In this document: piece by piece, positions 23,865 to 35,039 of the stretch | How positions within the stretch are numbered: the first letter of the stretch is position 1 | How the letters are laid out: each line of letters starts with the position of its first letter | From: Marasmius tenuissimus | Taxonomy: Eukaryota > Basidiomycota > Agaricomycetes > Agaricales > Marasmiaceae | Assembly (NCBI GenBank): GCA_029532415.1 | Contig: JAQOTA010000048.1 | Span: 484,001 to 548,000, forward strand | DNA: 64,000 bases | Direction: 5' to 3' | Position numbers and translations under genes: made by a program | The notes under the pieces: model-generated | Told to the model about the DNA's origin: nothing | What the model saw: only the letters and a program-made list of their open reading frames with translations | Database searches by the model: none

Positions 23865-24548
23865 ATGCCGGCGTTGTCTTTTGAACCTTCCGTTTTGGAG
23901 ATGGCTGAGGCAGTTACGGCGTCCACTAACTCCGGCAGCAGCCTCTTGGCGAAATTGGTTGTCCTTGGAATGCTGGTGGTCATTACTGCGGTAGCGACCA
24001 AAAAGTGGTTCTTCCCGTATACCGTCGGAGACTTGGAGGGCTTAGTGAGGAGTATCGACGAATTGATCAAGGAGAATATGAGTCTTGAGTGGAATTTACT
24101 TGGGGATTCTGCGAAGCGGTTTAGGAGTACGCTCGAGAGGTGAGTGTGGGAGTGGTGCGTACCTTGTATCCGAAAGAACTGACTTCCGCTTCTCGAATGT
24201 CTTCTCAACTTCCCTCGTCTATCCGACAACGGCTGTTTGAACGCCCCATATGCCCGGATTGAATCCAACGTAGACACAACGAGGAGGTGCGTCAGGTCAG
24301 GAGAAGGAGTGTCGCCGAGCCAGACAGGACGAGGATTGTGGCTTGGGTGATCTTCCAATGGCGCCTATTGAAGCGCGTGAATGCTTGTCATGCGTTGCTA
24401 TCGCAGTTGAAGTACGAATTGATGGTGCGTGGGGTTGTCCGTGCCTAACGGGGAAAGATATTCAAAAAGATAATCTCTACAGCTCGAAATCGAGGAGAGA
24501 GAACATACCTTGCGCGTGAGGGTATCGTCCCTGTCTACGAGAGTGTAA
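23865..24548 (+). CDS. One-helix membrane protein, unnamed family (copy 1)
   Basis: Three exons: 23865-24139 (275 bases), 24274-24424 (151) and 24483-24548 (66), giving 163 residues. One membrane helix (LVVLGMLVVITAVATKKWFF) is followed by a helical region (DLEGLVRSIDELIKENMS). Exon 2 encodes a basic, Trp-containing segment, AEPDRTRIVAWVIFQWRLLK. I do not recognise a named domain. The same exon lengths, 275 and 151, recur in the paralogue at 26529-27126, which strongly supports both models; the first intron here (134 bases) is longer than usual. The short N-terminus before the helix suggests a membrane-anchored protein with a cytosolic helical tail. Function unknown. Confidence 0.65.
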
Positions 24549-26528
24549 TGCCATCCAGAACGCTACCGCTTTCCGAGGTGGTGACGGTCGCTGTTGACCT
24601 CCACGTCCATCGTCCACCACCGCTATCGTCTGCTATTCCACTGCTATCCCACTGCTTTCCCACATCAAACGTTCTATCTGTGCTGTCGTCTGGCCTCCCG
24701 TAACGCTTGTTCGTATTTCTTGGAATTGATCTATCTGGATTGCTGTGTCCAACGACCTGAGAAGAGGGGACGAGAAGACCGTGAGGGCGGAGCAAGATCA
24801 GATCCAGCACGATGGGTATGATATTGGTCTCGTTTTCTTTGGGTATTCTGCAGCTGCGCTGTCCTCGGAGTAATGGATCTGTACAGTCACTGAAAAAACG
24901 GTAAGTCAACAATCATCAAGGGAGAAGAGAGAAATGGACGGCCGCACCGTTGGCAGTGAAGCTGTCACTCTACACTTTGCTGGACTTGGTGGTGCCTTTT
25001 TCAGAAGCATTTTTGACGTTTTTTCGACCTTGTTGAGCGGTTTGTAGAGTGAGCTGGCAGAAAAAGAGTCAGCGTGATTGGGAGAACGAGAGATTGAAGA
25101 CGTACCATGAATCCATGATAGCTAAGAGCACAAGTGATAAATTATTGAGGCTTTGCATGTTGAACGACGAACGGGTAGCTGGCTGGTGGAGGGAGGATTG
25201 AGAGTGATTACTTTTGGGTTCGTGACTGTAACAGTACAATTCGACCGAGAATGGGGAATAGAGGCAGGGGCTCAGTTAGGGTCCCATGCCATGTCATTGT
25301 AAACCGCGCTGGGCGCTATTTTGGCGTCGGAAGGCGTCTGATGGCTCCCACCGGTAATCAAACTATATGGCGCGTGGGAAGTGAAGGCACAACGAGGCAG
25401 ACCCCAGAAACCTTGACAGCTTCAATTTCTTTCGTCTCGACAGGTGGCCGGTGAGTGAAAGGCTGAGAATGACTGCTTCTGAGGTCTGTTCACGTTTTCC
25501 GCATATCAGGGTGAACCGGAAAGTCAGAGTAATGCAAAAACCGAGGAAGAGGTATTTGGGGTCTTTCTCACGGAAACAATGGAAGCAATGGAAGCCTGAT
25601 GTCGGTTACCTTGATTAGTGCCCGGTCTTCATCATCTAGTACTCACCTTACGTCCCTCCTTTTCTCTTATTACTCTCCCACATCATCCAGTTCATTCGAC
25701 AATCGATCGCTCTCTCCCTCAATTTTACTTCTTACCCTCAACTTGCGGTGCTCGTACCTTCACAATGCCATAAACCTCAACCCGCAGAAGGCCCTCGAGA
25801 ACAGCATTACAGGACATATTCTTCAGATGAACGGCAGCACGCTGAACATACAAGAACAGGTTGAAAGTCTCTTCATCACAATGTCCTCCTCCCACTCAGC
25901 TTGGAGTCGTTCTTGAATTTCAGGTAGAATCATCCAGCTGTCTTTCAGCGAACGGTTTTTTTCTAGTGCTACGTGTTTCGATGTCCAGATTTCTTACATT
26001 CACATTCAGCCACTTCCCAGGGAGAGCCTCCGATCATTTTACCACACCACCGGCCTGTCCGTCCAGTTCCCGGCCACTGAGAGGCTGGGAGAAGCTGACT
26101 GAAGGCCTTTGCGACGTGCAGCGCTGAATCCCGAAGAACAACGCGAACACAGGAAAGATACAAGCTCGACTGTCCTCATTCCCCCGAAGATTATCTGGTT
26201 AACACGGGCGGTTAGTTTGTACGCGCCACTTGTCGGCCTTCCATCTCCTTGAGTCTGTTCCGAGTTCAACAAGCCACTGTCGCAGCTGTCGAGATGTATA
26301 GTCACCTCGAGTGCGTTATACTGTTCTCCTTTTTGATCTTGTGAACCCATTTTGACCTCGAATCTGCTCCCTGATAGGTGAAAAAAGACGATCTTTTTGA
26401 AGGTATGTAAATTTACAAGAATACAGTCCAAGCAAAACAGAAACCGGCGACGAAGGAATTGATAGTGTGGAGGTCAACGGATCGGTCGTGAACGGCATGA
26501 GTGGGATGTATGGCCTGGCTTGGAGACA
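24549..26528. other. Stretch with only weak coding signs
   Basis: On the minus strand a tiny two-exon frame is possible: MQSLNNLSLVLLAIMDS starting near 25159, a GTACGT donor, an acceptor near 25050, then a Lys-rich segment. A minus frame at 26039-26377 beginning MGSQDQKGEQYNALEV is open but unrecognised. Nothing else was identified. Confidence 0.2.
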
Positions 26529-27126
26529 TCACGCTGGGAATTGCAACAAGTCGGGCTTGCGTCGATTTACTTCTCCCTGAAAATATAGGCCATCATAAAA
26601 TGTTAGCTGATGCTCTTTCAGCACGGCAAGACTTCACACTCATACCATAACGTCCTTCTTTAAGCCCGTCACCGAGCAATAGGATTTCTTCAGCTCCCTC
26701 ATCTCCCGCCAACGAAATCCGACCCAACCAAATAAATTCGACCTCTCTGGCTCGACAGCCGTCCATTCCTTAATTTCATTCATTCTTCGATGCTCCCTGC
26801 CCAAGATAGATCAAGGAAACTGCAACAGAAACCCTCAAGTCACCTACTTACCCGGCCAATCGTTCTCGGAACTTCCACCCTATATCTCCCAGCAAATCCC
26901 TCCCAAGAGCCGTATTCCGCTCGATAACCTCGTCGACGCAACTGATTTGGCGTTTCAAGTCGTCTACCGTGTACGGATAGAGCCATTTTGTTGTCCCGGC
27001 CGCTATGATAAGGAGAACAATGCCCATGATGAAGAGTTTGGTCAAGGTCCCTTCTTTCCTGTTACCGGCTGTTGAAACTCCCTCCGCTATCGCAGAAATG
27101 TACGTTTCTGTCAATAGGACTGGCAT
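26529..27126 (-). CDS. One-helix membrane protein, unnamed family (copy 2)
   Basis: Exons on the minus strand are 27126-26852 (275 bases), 26796-26646 (151) and 26576-26529 (48), giving 157 residues. The helix reads LFIMGIVLLIIAAGTTKWLY, then PYTVDDLKRQISCVDEVIER, and exon 2 carries AVEPERSNLFGWVGFRWREM. Alignment with copy 1 is clear along exons 1 and 2, including PYTV-DL, LLGD and EP-R----W--F-WR. Exon 3 differs. The gene is divergently oriented to DUF6533 copy D. No known domain; likely membrane-anchored. Confidence 0.68.
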
Positions 27127-30100
27127 CCTTCAGCTGTATATTGTCTTGTTTTGAATTACCGGTATCCTGCTTGCTGTCTACCGTTCCGCCTTCCTGTTCC
27201 ATGCAAGTTAGTTTAGGAATAACGACATCATTCGAGGTAGTTTACGCGCCGTTCTGTGTAGGTAGCGATGGCTTCTGTGGAATACAAGTTGGTTTCTGGG
27301 CTTGCTTTTGGCTGAAGGACTTTGAGCTTGGGTTCTTCCCCTCTGGGTAAAGCTGTGAGAGGGTCGGGCGTATAATTTTGGTGTGAATGTTGGCGTGACC
27401 TCGGTGGGCGCTAGACAGTGCGACATTAGATTTACGTATTGGGTGGCGAGGCGCCAGAACAAGTTGAAGGCTTTGTTGCGACGATTGAGTCGACCAGTGG
27501 TGAATGTGTGTGGTGCAAATGATAATCCTCCAGTTTGAACCGACGAGTTCGGGTACGACGAGTGCTCTACAGTACATATGTAGTCTTGCGTAGGCAGTTT
27601 TGGCATGGCACGGCTCAGCGCAGCTTGGATTCACCACCGCCCGGCAGCTTTGGGGGAACGCCGAACGGTGAGAATATCGTGTCCCGTCACGGTGACAAGG
27701 TCGGGCAATGCCGTCACCAGATCCATGCCACCTTAATCACATCTTGAACTGGCACCCAGGACCCTCGAGCGATTCTGATCCCTTTCTTCCGCCGCCTAGG
27801 GCCATTATCCCGCGGCTGCTTTCCTCTATTCTTGAGCTTCTATTCAGAATCTCTGACTTGCGTCGCCATCAACTCCGCTGTATATGAATGACCCGTCATC
27901 AATGATCACCTAAGGCCAAAATCTTCTAGTAGCCCGTGGTCTTCTCAATCGACGTAAGAGCTTCGATAGGATGAACAGTAGCATGAGTCCAACTATTCTT
28001 GACGGTACGTATATGATTCGCTTGGAATATGATCATCTTCCCTTACGGGCCCCGAGCGCTGCTTACACGGCTTAAAAAGGTAGTGTTGTTACTGACGTTG
28101 TTTCTGCCTCTGAACTGTACCACATCATCTCGCAGTCCAATGGTCGATATCGCTACCGCTGCTCCCGCACTGGAGCGCCAGAGGATGGTTTCGGTGAGTT
28201 TGGATACAAGTCCCAACACGCATTTGGCAATCAACTAACTTTGGCTTAGTATATGGATGGTTCGTCTGACTCTATGTAGTGGGAATTGTGGACGGCCTGT
28301 AACTGGTATCCCATATGTCCCTACAGTTGTCAGCGCCGCGTTGCTTGTATACGACGTTACTCTCAACCTCGAGTCGGAGATGCGGCATATCTGGAGGAAG
28401 CAGTGGTCCATCGTCAAGGTTCTCTATTTGATACAGCGATACCTACCCTTTTTCGATACCGTGGGGTTGGCGCTCCACCGTACGTCTATTGTTTTCTCCT
28501 TGTCCAATGAGCAATTCTCACCTCATTACCCAGACCATTTCGCAAAGAACCTGAGCACGCAATATTGTGATATCAATTATCGTATAAGTGGATGTAGGTG
28601 CATTAGTACCTCTTCATTCATCGGAACTCATATGCCTGATAAATGACATTTTAGGGTCTTTCACCGCTGGGCTTGGTGTGTCCGAAGGTGTGTAATGCTC
28701 GACCGTTTTTGACTGCGGGACATTCATGGAGCTCAAGTCTCTTCGTTCGAGCAGCACTACTCACGCTCCGTATATGGGCCGTATGGAAAAGACGCATTTC
28801 AGTGGCAGTCGTACTCCTTATCTTCTACTTCGGATTATCAATTCCGTGTCTTATCGCGGTACAACAGTTCTTAGCAGCAATTCATTGTAAGTCTCTACTC
28901 TAGTGAAGAGGACCATTGCTTTTGACACTTTCCTAGTCGATAGGCTGCCAATAGCTCATTTTCGGGGGTGCTATATTTCCAGTGGAAACCGCATAGTTTA
29001 CTTGTGCTGGGTGTTAATGATGATCTACGACACTGGTGAGCTCATCCGTCGTGAGACATGATCAATACTGAGGCTGAAGGCTGACGGTAGTAATGCTGAT
29101 CATGATGCTGATTCCTGGAGCCTCACTCTGTAGGTTGGATTCACAAACGTACTATGGTGTCTGTAGCTGACCTATCTTGTAGTTCGGCAGGGTGGGAGGT
29201 CCAGACTCTTGAAAGGTATCTATGAAGATGGTGAGTTGTTTTGCTGAGCAACATTTGGGTATCTAACCTGTTATTCTCGACAGGCGTTATATACTACGGT
29301 TTCATTTTTCGTGTGTACCACAATTGACCGAGGCAACAGACCGTGTTACTGACATCTGTATAGTGTTATCATTGGTCAACGTGGTAGTGATCCTCACCCT
29401 TCCCGCCGTGAGTTTGAGTCCAACTTGCATCAGACTCGGCTCCTGTGGCTTCCGCTGACCTCTCTTCTTTTGACTCGGTCAGGACGACTTGGTCCATCTC
29501 CTCACTGCGTACGTCCCACAAGCGAAGCCAAATTCATATGTCCTGTCAGATCTGACGTTGCTTACCACAGGTTTGAACGTGTAATGCACTCGGTTCTCGC
29601 CAGTCATGCAATTCTTCATATAAGACAGGCGCTGCAGCCCAACATCCATGGCCACCCCGATCACCTTGATGAAACCGACATATCCTTAGAATCCATGTTC
29701 CCAGTGACTAGTTCGGCTCGAAATATCTAGGCGAAGTGAGTTGGACGCTAGTTGGACTCACCGGACGACCTTTCGATGTCTACCTAGGCGGTAACGATAT
29801 TGCTAAGTGATCAACATTCTGCAATGCTGTCATCCCATTTACTCAAGCCAGTATTGATCATTACTAGACCGAATTTATAGTTATGTTGCCTCAGCTTGAG
29901 GCTCGTTGCTTGCGGCCGTCCATAAACCAGAACCACGGGGAGGATCATTGATCGGAGCTCCGTTTAACCAGTGGGGACGGAGGGAAAGGTGGAACAGTGG
30001 AACATACAGGCACCTTCGTGCGTCGACCATGACGGCTTTCCAATGCCTGATCGTTGTCGATCGAGTCCCGTTTTCTTTCATCATCTGCAAAACCTAGTAC

Positions 30101-30217
30101 CTGTCCCTGGCGAGTCATGCATGATGCATGACCCAAGATAATTTAGGACTAAGGTTTCGCATGGTTTCCCGTTCTTCCAATAAGGCCCGATCCACGATAT
30201 CAGAACGACCGTTGGAG
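27090..30217. repeat. Tandem segmental duplication, left copy
   Basis: This block matches 30780-33955 at a fairly constant offset of about 3739 bases. It contains the start of one-helix copy 2, the shared upstream region, DUF6533 copy D and about 450 bases beyond it. The right boundary ends at ACGACCGTTG, where repeat R begins. Confidence 0.8.
28140..29730 (+). CDS. DUF6533 domain multi-pass membrane protein (copy D)
   Basis: It starts with MVDIATAAPALERQRMVS at 28140 and ends at 29730. The DUF6533 core reads AALLVYDVTLNLESEMRHIW and VLYLIQRYLPFFDTVG. Helices follow: SFTAGLGVSEALLTLRIWAV, VVLLIFYFGLSIPCLIAV and RIVYLCWVLMMIYD, then RQGGRSRLLKGIYEDG, VIYYGFIF and SLVNVVVILTLP, and the tail FERVMHSVLASHAILHIRQA. 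Introns fall where they do in copies A to C; the intron after the APALERQ exon and the one before ALLTLRIW are needed to keep frame. Intact as far as I can read. Nearly identical to copy E. Function unknown. Confidence 0.82.
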
Positions 30218-30561
30218 GCGACATCAGAGGGACGTTTATAGCTTCCAGGCCGCATCAACTGTAAGAACGATGCCAGATGGGCTGTCAGTCAAGAATTTCG
30301 AAAGCAAGGTGAGTTCATTGGCATACCGTAATCCGCTGTCAGTTTGCCTATTCTCGCCTCTCCTTGGTCCCATCTCCCCCGGGTTCAATCTATTCAGCGA
30401 GTCCAGATTATATAGCTGAGTGGTACAGGACCGCGAGAGTTCATCTTGAGGGCGACTGCAAGAATCGTTGGGGTGTTCGTGCGGATGGGTCATGATAGTG
30501 GTTTGTGGGTAAGATGATATTCTGGCGCTTATTTGAGTTCGCCCTCTTCTTCGCTGACAAT
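30218..30561. repeat. Dispersed repeat R, second copy
   Basis: Same repeat as at 17311-17651, same orientation. It begins exactly where the left copy of the tandem duplication stops, so it separates the two copies. The minus frame here stays open for 85 codons (30236-30493), whereas in the first copy the matching frame is interrupted. Confidence 0.7.
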
Positions 30562-31327
30562 TTACTGAGCGCCGGATCCTTTGGCAGGGCCCCTGTAAGA
30601 AATCGTCCGATGGGCAATGAATTCAGTTCAACACAGGAGAACGGCGGCTAGGCTGGAGCGAGTTCTTCTGCAGCAAGCTATTATCTCATTACAAATCACT
30701 ACTTGAGTTTGTTTCGCCATTTAATATCCGAGGGAAAACGCCGGACGGTCGTCGCGACCAGCGCTGTTCATGAGGCTGAAGCATGGTCACTTGGGGTACT
30801 GTTTCTGTCAATGGAACTGGTATCCTTCGGTTGTATGTTGTCTTGTGAAGAAGTGCCGATATCCTGCTCCGAGCTATCTACCGTTTGGCCTTCTTGTTCC
30901 ATGTGAGTTAGCTTAGAGCGAGTAACTTCATCATTTGAGGTAGTTTACGGACCGTTCTGTGTAGGTAGCGATGGTTTTTGCGGAATACGAGTTGGTTTTA
31001 GCTTTACTTTTTGTCGGAAGATCTTGAGCTGGGTTTTGCGTCTCGCGGTAAAGCTGTGAGAGAGTCGGGCGTATAATTTTTGGGTGAATGTTGGCGTGAC
31101 CTTGGTGGGGGCTCGACAGTGCGACATTAGATTTACATATTGGGTGGTGAGGCGCCAGAGCTTGGAGGTTCTGTTGTGACTATTGAGCCGACCAAGTGAA
31201 TGTATGTGGTGCAAATGATAATCCTCCAGGTTGAATCGACGGAAAGCTCGGGTACGACGAGTGTTCCACAGTATATAGTCTTGCGTAGGCAATTTTGGCA
31301 CGGCGTGGTTCAAGAGCGCAGCTTGGA

Positions 31328-31358
31328 CTCACACCACCACAACCACCACAACCACCCG
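31328..31358. repeat. CACCACAAC-type microsatellite
   Basis: A CACCAC/CAACCA repeat of about 30 bases, present only in the right copy of the tandem duplication. Confidence 0.6.
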
Positions 31359-31878
31359 GCAGTTTCGGGGAAAAGGAAAGGAAAGTTTATTACACGGCAT
31401 GGTCCACGAACTGAACGTGGGGAAACGATGACAATATCGTGTCCCGTCACGGTGACACGGTCTGGCTATGCCGTCATCAGATCCATGCCGCCTTAATACA
31501 TCTTGAACTGGCACGACGACTTAGGGGGACCCCCGAGCAATCCTGATACCTTTCCTCCGCCGACCAGGGCCATTATCCCACGGCTGCTTTCCTCTATTCT
31601 TGAGCTTCTATTCAGAATCTCTGACTTGCGCCGCTATCAACTCCGTTGCATATGACCCATGATCAATGATTACCTAGGGCTAAAATCTTCTAGGAGTCCG
31701 TGGTCTTCTCGATCGACGGTAGTATGAATCTAACTATCCTTGACGGTGCGTATATTCGTCGGTGTCGAGATTCGCTTCGCCTCACGGGCCCCGCGCGCTG
31801 CTTACACGGCTTAAAAAGGTAGTGTTGTTACTGACGTTGTTCCTGCCTCTGAACTGTACCACATCATCTCGCAGTCCA

Positions 31879-33485
31879 ATGGTCGATATCGCTACCGCTG
31901 CTCCCGCACTGGAGCGCCAGAGGATAGTTTCGGTGAGTTTGGATATAAGTCCCAACACGCATTTGGCAACTAACTAACTTTGGCCTAGTATATGGATGGT
32001 TCGTCTGACTCTGTGTAGTGGGAATTGTGGACGGCCTGTAACTGGTATCCCATATGTCCCTACAGTTGTCAGTGCCGCGTTACTTGTATACGACGTTACT
32101 CTCAACCTCGAGTCGGAGATGCGGCATATCTGGAAGAAGCAGTGGTCCATCGTCAAGGTTCTCTATTTGATACAGCGATACCTCCCCTTTTTCGACACCG
32201 TAGGGCTGGCGCTCCACCGTATGTCTACTGTTTTTTCCTTGTCCAATGCGCAATTCTCACCTCAATACCCAGACCATTTCGCAAAGAACCTGAGCACGCA
32301 ATATTGTGATATCAATTATCGTATAAGTGGATGTAGGTGCATTAGTACCTCTTCATTCATCGGAACTCATATGCCTGATAAATGACATTTTAGGGTCTTT
32401 CACCGCCGGGCTTGGTGTGTCCGAAGGTGTGTAATGCTCGACCGTTTTTGACTGCGGGACATTCATGGAGCTCAAGTCATATGATCTCCTCGTTCGAGCA
32501 GCACTACTCACGCTCCGTATATGGGCTGTGTGGAATGCACGCACTTCAGTGGGAGTCGTACTCCTTGTCTTCTACCTCGGATTGTCAATTCCGTGTCTTA
32601 TTGCAGTACAACAGTTCTTGGCTGCAATTCAATGTAAGTCTCTACTCTAGTGAAGAGGACCATTGATTTTGACGCTTTGTTAGTCGAAAGGCTGCCGATA
32701 ACCCATTTTCGGGGGTGTTATATTTCCGACGGAAACCGCATGATTTACTTGTGCTGGGTGTTAATGATGATCTACGACGCTGGTGAGCTCATCGGTCGTA
32801 AGACATTATCAATATTGAGGCTGAAGGCTGGTGGTAGTGATGCTGATCATGATCTTGATCCCTGGGGCCTCACTCTGTAGGTCGAATTCATAAACATACT
32901 ATGATGTCTCGGTGGCTAACCTTTTCTATAGTACGACTGGGCGGGAGGTCGAGACTCTTGAAAGGAATTTATGAAGACGGTGAGTTGTTTTGCTGCGCGA
33001 CATTTGAGTACTTAACCCGTTATTCTCGACAGGCGTTATATACTACGGTTTCATTTTTCGTGTGTGCCACTATTGACCGAGGCGATAGACCGTGTCACTA
33101 ACGTCTGTTCAGTGCTGTCATTGGTCAACGTGGTAGTGATCCTCACCCTTCCCGCCGTAAGTTTGAGTCCAAGTTACATCAGACTCGGCTCCTGTGGCTT
33201 CCCCTGACCTTTCTTCTTTTGACTCTATCAGGACGACTCAGTCCATCTCCTCACTGCGTGCGTACCAGAGGAACCAATTTCGTATGCCCAGCCGGTTCTG
33301 ACATTGTCTACCACAGTTTTGAGCGTGTAATGCACTCAATCCTCGCCAGTCATGCAGTCCTTCATATAAGACAGGCGATGCAGCTCAACATCCATGACCA
33401 GTCCCATCACTTTGACGAAAACGACATATCCGTAGAATTCATGTTCCCGGTGACTAGCTTGATGCAAAATATCCAGGAGAAGTGA
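31879..33485 (+). CDS. DUF6533 domain multi-pass membrane protein (copy E)
   Basis: It starts with MVDIATAAPALERQRIVS at 31879 and ends at 33485. Sequence and splice sites follow copy D almost base for base: SAALLVYDVTLNLESEMRHI, FFDTVGLALHR, ALLTLRIWAVW, VLLVFYLGLSIPCLIAV, MIYLCWVLMMIYDAG and VRLGGRSRLLKGIYEDG, ending FERVMHSILASHAVLHIRQ plus a 40-residue polar tail. Differences from copy D are mostly single substitutions, with no frame break seen. This is the right-hand product of the tandem duplication. Function unknown. Confidence 0.82.
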
Positions 33486-33955
33486 GTTAGACGTTGGATC
33501 AACGCTCCGACGACCTTCCGATATCTACTTAGGCGGTAACGATACTGCTAAGTGACCAACATCTGCGATGCTGTCATCCCATCCACCCAAGTCGGTATTG
33601 ATCATTACTGAGAGATATGTTACCTCAGCTCGAGGTTCGTTACTCGCGGCCGTGCCCACAAACCGGAAGGAGAACCACGGGGAGGATCATTGATCGGAGC
33701 TCCGTATAGCCAGTGGGGACGGACGGCAAGGTGGAACAGTGGAACCTACAGGCACCTTTGTCGCCGACCATGACGGCTTTCCTTATTGTTGTCGTTCGAG
33801 TCCTGTTTTCTTTCATGATCTGCAAAACCAATGCCTATGTCGCCCGTCGAGTGATGCATGATGCATGACCCAAGATAATTCAGGACCAAGATTTCAATTG
33901 TGTTCCCGCCTCTCGGATAAGGCCCGATCCATGGTATCAGAACGACCGTTGAAGG

Positions 33956-34229
33956 TGCGTGGATTCGCCGGCGTTGACCTTGATCTTGATTGTGAGCCAT
34001 CTCACCGTAGAGTCCGATTGTGGCCGAGTTCAGTTTTGAATTGGATGAACATTATGGTTCAGAGGATTGAATGCAAGAGAGCGGAACCACACTGTGGCGG
34101 AATTCCAGTAAAACTCTTTCCCGAACCCCAACCTCGACCTATTTCATCGATAGACCGAAAGACGAAGAATAAGACCATATTCATTGTTACACGGAGCGCT
34201 TGTGATCATCCATGCCATGTAGCGTGCAG
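33956..34229. other. Flank of the duplication
   Basis: Single-copy sequence within the window, with no gene seen. Confidence 0.3.
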
Positions 34230-34234
34230 GTAAC

Positions 34235-34436
34235 ACTGGGGGCATTTTTCTGTCAAGTAGGACATGTCGTGGTGGTGTCAAGTGAGCCAGGTCCAAGCCA
34301 GGTCCAAGCCATGGTTGTTACACCTTGGAGGGACTTAGAGAATCTTTGTTTGACAGTCCATGTTTGGTCCATTTCAGGGTCTGACACACTTGACACCACC
34401 ACATCATGCCCTACTTGACAGAAAAATGCCCCCAGT
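34235..34436. mobile_element. 202-bp MITE with long inverted repeats
   Basis: Left arm ACTGGGGGCATTTTTCTGTC (from 34235) and right arm ending GACAGAAAAATGCCCCCAGT are perfect over the outer 28 bases or so. Complementarity extends to about 50 bases with three mismatches. GTAAC flanks both ends directly (34230-34234 and 34437-34441). If the termini are read as CACTGG, the flank is TAA, which would suit a PIF/Harbinger-like element. The interior has no coding capacity. Confidence 0.75.
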
Positions 34437-34441
34437 GTAAC

Positions 34442-35039
34442 GTGAATATAGAGTCTGCCCTGTTCGGATCCGTCCTACAGTATCTGTGTGGCAAACAATC
34501 CATGGACGAAGGACGAGCTCAACGTTATCCCGCTCTCTTGACTTGTCCTGTTGACCGCCTAAACTTGGGTCACGATCATCTGGCGTGGGATGAAGATAGG
34601 GAGGGGTTGATGTACGACTTTGACACACAAAACATTGAATAAATGAACCTTCGTTAAGCCGTATGCAAATGTCGGACTGCTGATTATGTCCATCAACTTT
34701 TCCCTTAGAAGGTCAATAGATGCACTTCGCCATTCTCCCAGCGTAAGTTATTCTTCGGCTTATGATAATGGTGTTCATTTCATACTTGTGGTAGGTTCTG
34801 GGGAAGCCCGGGACAGGGCTATCCGGGAGCGTGTGAAGTTGATAGCTGTTAGCGAGCTCAACAACCTCCTCGGTGTCATGCAGTCTGGGCCCAGGTCAAT
34901 GAGAAGCGCTGGCACGTCTGAACATCGAACATTGAGACCTCTTGTGAGTGACATTTCAGGAGCCGATGTTCGGGCTTTGCGGTACCTGGCATCATCGTTT
35001 TTGTAGCCAGCGCGCCGCCACTTGGTTGTCACAAGCGTT
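34442..35039. other. Intergenic region
   Basis: No gene recognised. A plus frame at 34686-35006 is open but shows no family signature. Confidence 0.25.

Larger units (their letters stand above)
30780..33955. repeat. Tandem segmental duplication, right copy
   Basis: Matches 27090-30217. The left edge falls inside the first exon of the one-helix gene: only about eight codons remain on the minus strand and its ATG has become ATA. The copy carries DUF6533 copy E and its flanks. Confidence 0.8.

Noticed and set aside
27208..27637. Overlapping minus-strand frames conserved in both copies of the tandem duplication (27208-27637 and 30945-31313)
   Set aside because: Similarity is explained by the duplication. 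The frames shift relative to each other and the text shows no domain, so I treat it as shared upstream DNA.
30236..30493. 85-codon minus frame ending LTVDAAWKL
   Set aside because: It lies wholly inside repeat R, and the equivalent in the first R copy is interrupted, so it is not supported as a gene.
31329..31514. Minus frame ending in a run of valines
   Set aside because: The valine run is only the translation of the CACCAC microsatellite.
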